Assembly: GCA_003255065.1 (NCBI GenBank)
Contig: QAOA01007611.1
Span: 3,026 to 67,025, forward strand
Source of the DNA: Cercis canadensis
Taxonomy: Eukaryota; Streptophyta; Magnoliopsida; Fabales; Fabaceae
Length of the DNA stretch: 64,000 bases
Direction: 5' to 3'
The notes beneath the pieces are model-generated. The model saw nothing but the letters and a program-made list of their open reading frames with translations, was not told the origin of the DNA and ran no database searches. Each line of letters begins with the position of its first letter. Position 1 is the first letter of the stretch. The translations under genes and the position numbers were made by a program. Shown one piece after another: positions 45,991 to 56,068 of the stretch.

Positions 45991-48900
45991 CTACTCATAC
46001 TCCTGTCCTAATTTTTGGAACAACACAACAGCAAGAGTCACAATGGATGCATAGACTGAATTGGGTAACCGTTGCACCACCTTCCCAACACCAGGGACAC
46101 CTTCAGTAGCCCTTTTTGTTGCCATTGCAACTGTTGGTGCTACAACCAAAGTGAGGATAAGCCCTTGACTAACAACTGTGAATGTATCAGCTGTCATCAA
46201 CTTGATGAATCTCAAAAATTCGTCACGGTCGATTTCTCCATCAAAGTTGATGTCACAGTCCTGCATATTGTTATATGAATGAAACCACATTCTTATTTAC
46301 AACATCATAACCAAATCCAGGAAAACTTTCTTCCTTATAATTTAAGGAATTGATAAGGTGTCATTTAGTATGAATGGGCAATCTTTAAGAGAGAAAAAAA
46401 GCTGCTATAAGTTTATAATATGGTTAAAGTTCTCTATGTTTATTCTGATTATACTACACCATAAAATATTTCTGCAAAAATCACAAGAATAAGGTTGTTG
46501 GTCTTAGATGAAAGGTTTTTGAACGCATATGCAGCAATTGCAGATTATCTATTTTTATGTATGTATATATATATAGGTGAGTTCTGTTGGGGAAAATACC
46601 ATAAAAAATAACATCAAATATCCCCACCTGTGCAATTAAATAGAACCAGCAAGCCACAAAATCCAAACAACCAGAATACACCACATTGATAATCCACTTG
46701 AGTCGTGAGGGGCAGATTGTCAAGTGGGTCACACGTTGACTTTTACTAAAGCAAATAAAGCTTGCTTGGTAAGTTTTGGTTTTATTTATTTGCTTTAGTA
46801 AAAGTCAACGTGGGCCCTACTTGGGGAGTGACCCATCTGACAAGTTCTTCCATACATTAGTAGAAGTCGATGTATGCATACATTGGAAATGTGGTTAATT
46901 GGAGACCATTCATTTAATCTGACATAGTGACAGTATATACCGGTTAAAGGCAATTTTGGTTAGAGGAACTCAATTTTTATTTTGCCCACATTTGTTGCTT
47001 ATTTAAAAGCAATGCGTGAGGCCAATTTTGGGTGCTCTACAGTAGGTTCAGTGCACTGTTTCAAGTCTAATCCCAGTGGCGGTGGAGATGAGAGTTCATC
47101 GAAGCCTAAGTGAAATAAATGGGTAGTCCGTGTGATGAGGAGAGGGAAAGATGCAGGGTATTGGTCACTGGTCAGGTGTGTGCAATGAAAACAAAGAGAA
47201 CAAGATGAATAATGATTGGTGCTGTGTGTGAAATTAACGAGTGCAAAAATGATTAAAAGAAGAAAACCAATGGAATTAAGAACAAGGAAAGATGAGAAAA
47301 TCAAGAGATATTGAGTAGAGAGAGAATCGAAAGAGATGGTTAGTGAGAATGGGTCGAAGAAAGTATAAGGCAAGAGGAAGAAGAAGACCAAGGTAGTCCA
47401 AGGACTGTTATGATAAATAAAGTTATCTTTTGAAAATTGAAATAATACTAAAAGAGAGGGCTAAATTTGGCAATTAATGATCAAATTTTTTATTTAGTAC
47501 CAACTAAGTTAGAACACCAAGTTAATTAGTGCCAAATTCGATTTTTCAAATGTAGACTATGTAAAGTGTTAATGGGCCATGGTTAATTGAAATAGGCCCA
47601 ATTAACCTAATTGTGACTATTTAATACCAAGTAATAAATGCTATTTTGACATAATTATCAGAATAACTTCCAAGTTTGTGTTGTTCTTATATAAGAAGGA
47701 TGACTTTTCATTCTATCTAAATAAGAGGACGTTGCCAACCTCCACAAAAGGGTAAGGAGTTTACCAAAATCCCATATATAAATATATGCAGAGAGATGAG
47801 GACAAGGGACACTTTTTAAAAAAATAAATAAAAGAAAAACAGAAAAGGCTCTGACACATGTGGAAGCAAGTGCAAAGAGCCTAGTATAGATTCATAAAAT
47901 GGCCAAACTAGGCTTCTTGATTCATCATCTACAGAACCTGCCATGTACTTTATAATTTCTAGAACTCACCAGTGCAGAAAACATTTTGGAATCAAAATTT
48001 CAATCAACTTCGTTAGCATGATATCAAACTTACCTAATACCACTACAGAAAGAGAAATACAGAATTCCTGAATTTCAAGCATGTTCAGCAAAACGGGATA
48101 TTTTTCATAAACAAAACAGGACATTTCAAGACTGGACTTAAATCACTTTATAGCATCACCAGTATTCTCATAACAAAACATGATATTTCTCCAAAAGGCA
48201 TGAAGAAACACAACAAAAGATACTGCCAATAAGATCTTACTGCTTTGGCATTGATAAGCATCCATATCTTCTAGTATGACGATGGTTGACATATTAAAAA
48301 ATAAACTTCCAAATATTATATGAGGCCTCTGAAAATGTTAGAAAACATCAATTCTATGAACTTCTTGGTGCATTATTGTACCCTTCTGTAACCTATTTTC
48401 TGATATCATAAACCTTTTAATCTTCTTTACGACATTCGTGAAAAGCCTGCTCCGTCTAAAGGCCAACTACCAAAGCAGTGAAGTAGTAGAAAATCAGAGG
48501 AAAGTACTAAATCCAAAATCGCAGCAAGATCCCAAAAGAAAATCTTCAATATTTTCTGGGCTCTTTGACCAAAGTAGGGTAGTTAGGAGAGTTAAATACC
48601 AAAGTAGGATAGTTTCAAACTAATTTACCAAAATAATGTAATTTTAGAAAAATCAAAAAAGAAAAAAAAAAAAACAGTTTTTTGGATTGCAGGCCACATC
48701 AGATATGCCGGGGGGCCCACGGCACGCACCCAAAGAAGCCTCCACTAGGCCGGCGGCGTGTTCCCATTTGGCTTTAGCTGCAGCAAACACTTAACAAATG
48801 GAGCCTGTGGTCCATACCTCTTCCACCTTCTTTCTCTACCATTATGCTCCCTATTAAACACCCTCTTTCACTCCATTGCTTCCCAAGTCGTAGGTTCCAC

Positions 48901-51900
48901 CATTCAAATTTCTCCACAATTTTCTTCATCATCTCATTATGAAGGCCAAGAGTATTCAGAGGAAGAGAAGTTCAATTCAGAAGGTAAAAGAGGTTAGCAT
49001 AGTTGAAAAAGAAGCGGATGATGAAGTGGAGGAAGATGATGAAAATGGTGGAGGGGATGGAGGTTCTCTTGCAGAAGACAAGAAGAAGAAAGCATCTGTG
49101 GGGACTAGGAGAAGAGGATCAAGTGGAGGTGGTGGAGCTTTACTTTGGGCGGTCAAACACGCAAGAGAAAGAAAAGAGAAGGAAAAGCTGTAGCTAAAGC
49201 CAAATGGGAACATGCCGCCGGCTTGGTGGAGGCTTCTTTGGGGACGCGGCGCGGGCCCCCCGGCATGTACGGTATTATTTTAGTAAATTAGTTTGAAACT
49301 ACCCTAGTTTGGTATTTAACTCTCCTAACTACCCTACTTTGGTCAAAGAGCCTATTTTCTGTCCTCAACAAGAATCCAAAATCCACTTCAAAAAAGAGCT
49401 AAAGGGATTCTGGAATTGTCTTAGAACTACATTTCACTCCTTACTTCTGAACTCTACATAAGTTGTCGTACCATTAAATGGTGCATTATAGATATTTTCT
49501 AGCATTACATCCTAACTTCACCTTCAAATTTTATAACTTCTTTCTAGACCATACATTCTATAACTGCTATCTGAGACTTACAAACCCTTTGTAGAAAAAG
49601 AAATGTAAATTTCTCCCCCATCCAGTAAAGCTATGGTTGGTTCATACAAAATCTAAGAGTTGAGAATTTACTTCTTCCACAGTTTGAGATAATGGATATC
49701 CCAAAATTTATATGTTGACAGTAGAAAATATCCTTCAACAGTGAAAATCATATTCATGATTGTGGTAACCAGTTGTGTTTGATTATCAAAAATTTAATGG
49801 CTAAGTCTACAATACCCATCCATGAAGATGGGTATTAGTGCAAAGTCAATCATTTTATGCAATGTGTCTTTTAACTGTGTGTAACTGTATTTGACTGTAC
49901 ATGAATTGCACAGCTAACAGAATTTGAATTCAATAAAAAAGATTGTGTGATTACTTGAATTCAGATTCCACAAACTGTGCAATTTATGTAGAAACATATA
50001 AAGTTGTGCACAGTTAAAAGACACATGGCATAAAATGATTGACTTTACACCAAAATACCCATCTATGAAGATGGGTATTCTAGACTTAAGCCAAATTTAA
50101 TGGGCAACAAAATAATTTCATGGCAAAAAGCACACATCACAAACTTCAAGAAAATTTGGAAATTTCATGTCAAAATGTAAACTTCACAATTTACATCTGT
50201 TCGTTCTACAATAATAAGAATGCACAATTAATTTTTATCCTTTTTTGTTTTCATCACAAGCCCATGATGAAGACGGCACTCCTGGTTATCTTGAAAATTC
50301 AATACAATGACTAAAAAGCATATGCTTGAAAAGTATATTTAAGGGGAAAGAGAGACCTATAAATAATTCCAAATGAGCTAGAAGTGAAGTATTCACATTT
50401 AATTACCTGCGGTATCCTCCAGATTACAACTCATTTTCCTCCAAGAGCTTATTACTCATTGTAGTTACAAAAACTATTTTCTTGGTTATCTAGCTTAACT
50501 GTTTTCAGATTTCAGATAATCTTTTCAATTTCATACAAAATCCTTTTGTTTCTACATGTTAAGCAAGAATTTTATCTCCACACAAACAAGACTACAAAAG
50601 ATAGTTGGATTTGTTGGTCAACTGAAATTTTTGGCAACTCACTATTTTTCACAGCAAGATTTTTATCATATCCTTCCAAGTAAGACCCTAGTTAATACCA
50701 CCTCCTGTTCTACGTCCTAAATTACCTTCCCCACTTAGATCAATTCTATGCCAGATATGACCTAAAATCATTAATAGTTTACAAAACCCTTGCCATCTAG
50801 TTATTATTTTAAAAATAGAAAAACCAGAAAAATAAAGAAATTGCATTGCTGTCCATGATTAAAGTTGTTTTGACAGTCCATCCAACTTTAAGCTATTAAA
50901 ATACCATTTGAAAACTTCAATGTCACATGTTCCTACTCTGAGGTCATGAAAAGATTATGAATTGTTATGAACTGTGCAATATCATCTTCATGCTCAAAAT
51001 TTCCTCTACATGTCTACAAAAATCATACAACCATAAAAGTCACTAAAATTGAAACTTTAAATATATATCTAAGCTGTATACCCAAGATTCACATGTCAGC
51101 TCCTTCTTTTCATATGTTTGTCAATTTAAAGAAAGAAAAAGATTCAATATATCTATATATATATATATATATGCACATATTCTTTTCAATGTTTTGTCCC
51201 AAATACACCTTTTCTGTGGTCATCAGTCAATTTGTCATCAAAGATCTATACATTTCCACATTGTTCACTCATTCAGATTGAAACCCTCCATTGCTTGTTT
51301 TCATGAGCAAACAAATTGATGGGTCACATATAGTTAACCAAATGCAGAATCACATACAGTGCATTATACTAGCAACAATTCAAAGCATCAAGGACACATC
51401 CATAGTGATATTTTCATCCTTATGTGCTAACATAATTATTATTTCATCTTATCATCACATTGAAAAGTACCTGCATGACTTCTCTAACTTTGTCTTTTGA
51501 TGGTGGATCAAAATGTCGGCCAGACAAGTACTTATTGATATCACTACAAGATATAAACAACTTGTTTTGAGAAAATCTGACTAAATTTATTCATTAATCA
51601 ATAATATTTTATCAACTACGCCAAAATCTTGAAAACAATCATAAAAAAAAAAAAAAAAATCCTTATTTGCACACAAGTAAAACAGAAATGCGCAATTCTT
51701 TGAAAGTAATATTAGACACCCCCAATTGCGATGTAAATAAAACATTTGATCAATTATCAAGAAAATTCTTACTTGTACACAAGTAAAACCATAATATACA
51801 GATCTTCAAAAGACAACTTAGCCTTCTCTGATTGATTCTTTACACTATCAAAAACTCGATCAGTTATCTTCTTTATTTGCCTGTGCCTCCATTCCTTACC

Positions 51901-53452
51901 TGTGCAAAGCAACAGACTATAAGTAGGAGAAAGGATATGGCACATTACAACTTTACCATTAAGGTTTATGCTACGTTTAGTATGTTGTAACTGGTATAAA
52001 AAAGATGCAAAAATCTAAAGAATAAAAAATTGACAATGTAGTGTAAAATTAATAGGGACGAAAAACAGATTAATCTTGATGGTATGTAAACTCAAGTTGA
52101 TGAAGAATGAAATAAGAATATTTTAATGTTTGCAGCTACTAGGTGAGAGGATTTCAATATAGTTCTAATTCTTGGACATAAGGCTAACCAGAATACTCCT
52201 TTATATCTCTGGGATTTTCCTTATGGAACTCCTAATGCCACAAATCTAGACTCCCAAACCAACCCTATTAATATACCACCAACAAAAGTTGCAGATTGAA
52301 GTCACTAAACAAATCCTGAAAAGGGACTTATACAAAATTTTCAGTTTAAGACAAACTCAGCTTATATTTCCACTGGAACCAAGCCTAGAAATTGTATCTC
52401 TCTGATTACTTTTGTAGGGTATGATCAGTAGAGCCAAAAGTGGGAAGGTCAAAAATGGAAGTACTGAAAATTTGGCATATAAATAATTTTATAATTAGCT
52501 TGGTAAAAGAAAAATAAGGAAAGGTTGAAATAAAACATACTTTATTGACTTATTTTCAATTTTGCCCCACTTTACCAAGTAGCTAGGAGTGAAAATCAAA
52601 ACCTTTCTAGCTCCACTTCCCCATCCATTTCCACCTTCCCTATCAAAAACACCCTTATCCTTGTAACTTGCAATTGCAACTTAGTCAGATTTCATCATTT
52701 GCATGCACAAAATTCAATCTTTGACTAATTAACATATAAAAAGATCCTTCCCTCTTTTCCACATAATCGGATCATGGATTATTTTGTTAATTACATACGC
52801 TTCAAATCAAAATAAGCTTGAAAAAACCGGAGAAAACACAGAGGCCCTTAAAAATTCAATCTTTGAAATCCAAAAGAGCAATCAACGCATCAAGTAATTA
52901 ATTGTTGATCATTTACCCTGACTTCTCGTAACAAAAGGGTAATCCACAAAACNATAAGCTTGAAAAAAACCGGAGAAAACACAGAGGCCCTTAAAAATTC
53001 AATCTTTGAAATCCAAAAGACCAATCAACGCATCAAGTAATTAATTGTTGATCATTTACCCTGACTTCTCGTAACAAAAGGGTAATCCACAAAACTGCAG
53101 AGACCCATAGAAATCTTCAAATGGAAACAAGAAAAACAAAAAACGATTTTAAAAAAANAAAAAAAAAAAAAAAAAAAAAACGATTTTAAAAAAATCAAAT
53201 TTGCCCATTTAAATTAGTGAGATTCAATGAATAATCAATGTTTCAGGTTTTGAAACCTCTATTTTTTACCTTTTCCCTGGTTAACAAAAGGGTAATCCAC
53301 AAAATTTCAGAGACCCAATACCATCACAGAACATGTATGAAGACCAAATAAATCTGCAAATGGAAAAAAAGAGAAAAAAAAAAAAAAAAGAAAGACTTGA
53401 AAATGAAATCAAATTGCCCATTACCCTGTATTCTGTCTAAGACTTGTCCCAT
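45991..53452 (-). CDS. EF-hand protein with two C-terminal hydrophobic segments
   Basis: Four exons on the minus strand: 53452-53425, 51899-51773, 51543-51471 and 46260-45991. Phases join exactly, giving 165 aa. It opens MGQVLDRIQGKEWRHRQIKK, then an EF-hand-like helical region (SEKAKLSFEDLYIMVLLVYN, HFDPPSKDKVREVMQ). One canonical EF loop follows, DINFDGEIDRDE (Asp, Asn, Asp, Glu, Asp, Glu ligands). The C-terminal half has two hydrophobic stretches (VSQGLILTLVVAPTVAMA; PNSVYASIVTLAVVLFQ) around a conserved TKRATEGVPGVGKVVQR loop. From memory it matches a conserved uncharacterised plant EF-hand family of this length. It is likely membrane-anchored and Ca-responsive; location unknown. Intron 3 is 5.2 kb and full of transposons, yet the exons remain intact. 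Confidence 0.9.
46709..46850. repeat. Hairpin with perfect 28-bp arms
   Basis: 46732-46759 is the exact inverse of 46785-46812, starting CACGTTGACTTTTACTAAAG, with a 25-bp loop. Imperfect outer arms (TTGTCAAGTGGGTCAC against GTGACCCATCTGACAAG) extend it to about 46709-46850. Probably a MITE, potentially a transcribed hairpin because it lies in an intron. Confidence 0.85.
48559..49352. mobile_element. Non-autonomous MULE with 9-bp target-site duplication
   Basis: Ends GGCTCTTTGACCAAAGTAGG and its exact inverse (CCTACTTTGGTCAAAGAGCC). It is flanked on both sides by TATTTTCTG (48550-48558 and 49353-49361), a perfect 9-bp duplication characteristic of Mutator-like elements. Inverted arms continue inward through GGTAGTTAGGAGAGTTAAAT and a very GC-rich block (GCCGGGGGGCCC, GCCGGCGGC) to about 48785 on the left and 49182 on the right. 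The left arm has a 60-bp A-rich insertion. No transposase. The interior carries a small ORF. Confidence 0.9.
48939..49193 (+). CDS. 84-codon charged ORF inside the MULE, possibly captured
   Basis: Open frame within the internal segment of the MULE, extending into its right arm. The product is Lys/Glu/Asp-rich (VEKEADDEVEEDDENGGGDG, KKKKASVGTRRRGSS) and ends GALLWAVKHARERKEKEKL. No family recognised. Composition differs sharply from the AT-rich intron. Coding status unproven; it could be a fragment of a host gene acquired by the element (Pack-MULE) or simple low-complexity sequence. Confidence 0.35.
   Translation: MKAKSIQRKRSSIQKVKEVSIVEKEADDEVEEDDENGGGDGGSLAEDKKKKASVGTRRRGSSGGGGALLWAVKHARERKEKEKL
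49799..50092. mobile_element. MULE-like MITE with 9-bp target-site duplication
   Basis: Terminal inverted repeats GGCTAAGTCTACAATACCC (left) and inverse of GGGTATTCTAGACTTAAGCC (right). Arms extend about 90 bp through GACTTTGCACTAATACCC-like and AAAATGATTGACTTT sequences. Flanked by AAATTTAAT at 49790-49798 and 50093-50101. Each arm also carries a small internal palindrome (CCCATC...GATGGG). Confidence 0.85.
52812..53096 (+). repeat. 141-bp direct duplication around a single-N join in EF-hand intron 1
   Basis: 52812-52952 and 52954-53096 are almost identical and are separated only by the N at 52953. Another N lies in a poly-A run at 53158. Best read as an assembly artefact. Confidence 0.85.
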
Positions 53453-53709
53453 GACGATGAGGCGATGATTGAGATGAAACACTTGGCGCTCGAGATAAGG
53501 TCTCCGCACTGCTCAGCTTCTGAAGGAGAGAGGGATCGACTATTTGAATCAGCATTTTTGATAGAGTGTTCCTCTACACTTGCATCGCCAGTAGTGAAAC
53601 GCCACGTCAGAAATTTTGATTCCTTGTTTCTGTAATTAAACTTTGATTTTTGTGTAAAATACTCTAGCTCAAAGTTCAAACTTGGAAGGAACGATTTGGA
53701 GGATTCTTT

Positions 53710-53885
53710 ATATATTTTGTTATATAAAAATAATTAATATATAAATAATATGTGTATAAATTAATTATTTTTAAATTTATTTAAAAAAATAAGATAAATT
53801 AATTTTATATCAAATAAAATATAAAAATTACTGATATTTACCATATCAATATAATATAATATATACATATAATATCATAAAATCT
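53710..53885. repeat. AT-rich dispersed repeat, copy 2
   Basis: Shares TATAAAAATAATTAATATAT, ATATGTGTA, AAATAAAATATAAAAATTA and CATATCAATATAATAT in the same order as 7470-7620. Same orientation in the window. Confidence 0.6.
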
Positions 53886-54570
53886 TCTATAAATATTATA
53901 TAATACTATTCTCTTTTTTGTTTTTTTTTTTATCTGTATAATACAATTCTCTTCGCACGTGCTAGAGGCCTTTAAAAAGTGGACAACTGTAAATAGTTTT
54001 TTTCTTTTTGAATTATGCAGCTTCCTCAAAAAACTATTTTTGGGATATAAGTATAAATTTTATTGTTTCTAATTTACAAAGTTATCTCTCTTTTTATTTT
54101 TGAATAAATTTATTGAGTTTTTGAGGGAAGAAAAAGTTTAATATAAAAAAGAGAATCCCTTTTATTTTGCCCATCCACAATTGACTAATGCTTCAATTAG
54201 TGCTATTATCTTATAAGTAACGTGAAAAATCAAGTAATTACAAAGGAGATTAATGTAATTTACTCTAAATTTTGAGATAATTACTTGAACTTCTCATGTA
54301 TCTTTTAGAATTTACAAGATCTTCCCTTTATTTTTAAAACATAGAGTAAAACTTCGTTAAGAACACCCATTAGTAATATTCTCTGTTATTTTTTGTTTCT
54401 CTTATTTTCACAATAATTATTTAAAGGAGGTGGAATGACCAAATTAAGTACCCTTATACTTCAACACAATATCAAGTTATCAACAACTTGAGGGCCCATG
54501 GCTAAGGAGAAATTTGTCCATGATTTTCATATCAACAAAATTGATAAGATATTATATATATATATATATA

Positions 54571-54657
54571 NNNNNNNNNNNNNNNNNNNNNNNNNNNNNN
54601 NNNNNNNNNNNNNNNNNNNNNNNNNNNNNNNNNNNNNNNNNNNNNNNNNNNNNNNNN
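54571..54657. other. Assembly gap, 87 N
   Basis: Run of 87 N directly after an AT dinucleotide repeat, which probably caused the break. Confidence 0.99.
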
Positions 54658-56068
54658 TACAAATACCTCATCCAAACACACCCTTAACGTATTTTAATAG
54701 AATCATAGGCTAAAATTTTAACTTGTTACTCATTTGATCTAGCTAGATGGTGATTCTTTAGGATTATACATACTGTGTGTATTGTGTTGGCATATTACTC
54801 TATATGATTTTGCCGTTCAAATTTGTTAATGCTAGAACCTATTAATGAGGAAACAATGAAACTGATTATAATACCCCTTAGTTTGGAAACAATTAGGCTA
54901 ATAAATAAAAGGATCTTCTCATTAATTACCATGATTCATATCATCAAAATATTTGTAGTATCATTCTTTATTCATTGATATTTTCTTTTTCCTCATTTCT
55001 CTACTCATAAATTAAAAAAATTTAATTTAATTCTAATATAAAAAAATATATACACTTTTGGGGGTATGTTTATCTCTAGATTTTCTATGACGAAACTTTG
55101 TGTAATACACATCATATTACCTCCTCGATCTACTGNCACATCATATTACCTCCTCTACTGTACATAATAAATTGATTCTCATGCATATATCCTAAGGAAA
55201 GAGCCCTTAAGCAAGGCGTGAGCAATTGATCTTTTGGTTTGACCTTCAAACTGGTTTACCACAAAAACCTTAACAGTGGCTCTCGTAGAAGCAAAAATAA
55301 TGAAGCATCCAATGTGTCAGAAACATCAAACGCTTGCTATAACCAAAAAAGGAGCTCTGTCATTTGATCAACATGGCTGCAAGAGGACTAGGTAGTAACA
55401 CCCTACTTCCATATATATATATATATAAACACCTGTTCTAATCAACCTTAATTATAGAAGTTTGAAGTAACAAGAACATATACATCAACAAAATATTATT
55501 AAGTTGAAGGGGGTAAAATAGACTTTTCTCATAATATATTAGCATATTCAAGGTTTGGGCTTCGTTTGAGTTGCAGAAGTCTTTACTTTTTCCTTGGAGC
55601 TTGTTAATGGATTAGATTGGACTAAATAGGTTGTGCTGGAAGTCCAAGGAGAGACATGAGAGCCTCCTTCATTGGTTTGTTGCTGTTGACTTCAGCTAAT
55701 ACAGAAATACTTCATTGGTTTGGAATCCTCTTTCAAGAGTTGTATTGTTGAATTGTTAAAGCAGAAACTTTTGAATTGGACACCTCCACGCCACTGTGTG
55801 AGTCTTTTATTTAGTTTTGCATTTGGTTTAAGTGTTCTTTCCGTTTCAATGGGTGGTGAACTGCAATGCTGCTATAGTTCTTCAAAAGATGTAAGAAAAA
55901 AAAAAAAAAAANAAAAAAAAAAAAAAAAAAGTGCTCTAGAAGAAATAAAATAGCAGTATATAATGAAGGACAATCGCGCCAAAACATTAAGAAAACAAAC
56001 TCATTATGCTAATTTACAAAAGAAAAGTTATGATGTCTTTTCGTGAGAAATAGACCATGAGAAGGTGC

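Larger units (their letters stand above)
46261..51470 (-). other. Intron 3 of the EF-hand gene, transposon-rich
   Basis: Holds a perfect 28-bp inverted repeat (46732-46812), a MULE-type element of 794 bp (48559-49352), a 294-bp MULE-like MITE (49799-50092) and a short AT microsatellite (about 51153-51172). No independent gene seen outside the MULE. Confidence 0.75.
53453..56068. other. Intergenic, includes AT-rich repeat copy 2 and the 87-base gap
   Basis: The first 150 bp is the 5' flank of the EF-hand gene. Then the AT-rich repeat (53710-53885), AT-rich DNA, an AT microsatellite running into the N gap (54571-54657), and a short duplicate around N 55136. A poly-A run carries an N at 55912. 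Sequence at 55190-55400 and 55560-55890 is less AT-rich but gives no recognisable protein. Confidence 0.5.

Noticed and set aside
46999-47391. 130-codon minus-strand ORF
   Set aside because: Phe/Leu/Ser-rich translation of a purine-rich intron stretch (GAGAGG, AAGAAGAAG). No motif and no splice context.
49790-50101. miRNA precursor
   Set aside because: Arms are too long and terminal repeats with a 9-bp target duplicate identify a transposon, though small RNAs from it remain possible.
54498-54713. ORF across the N gap
   Set aside because: About 30 of its codons are undetermined; it is bridged only by the gap.
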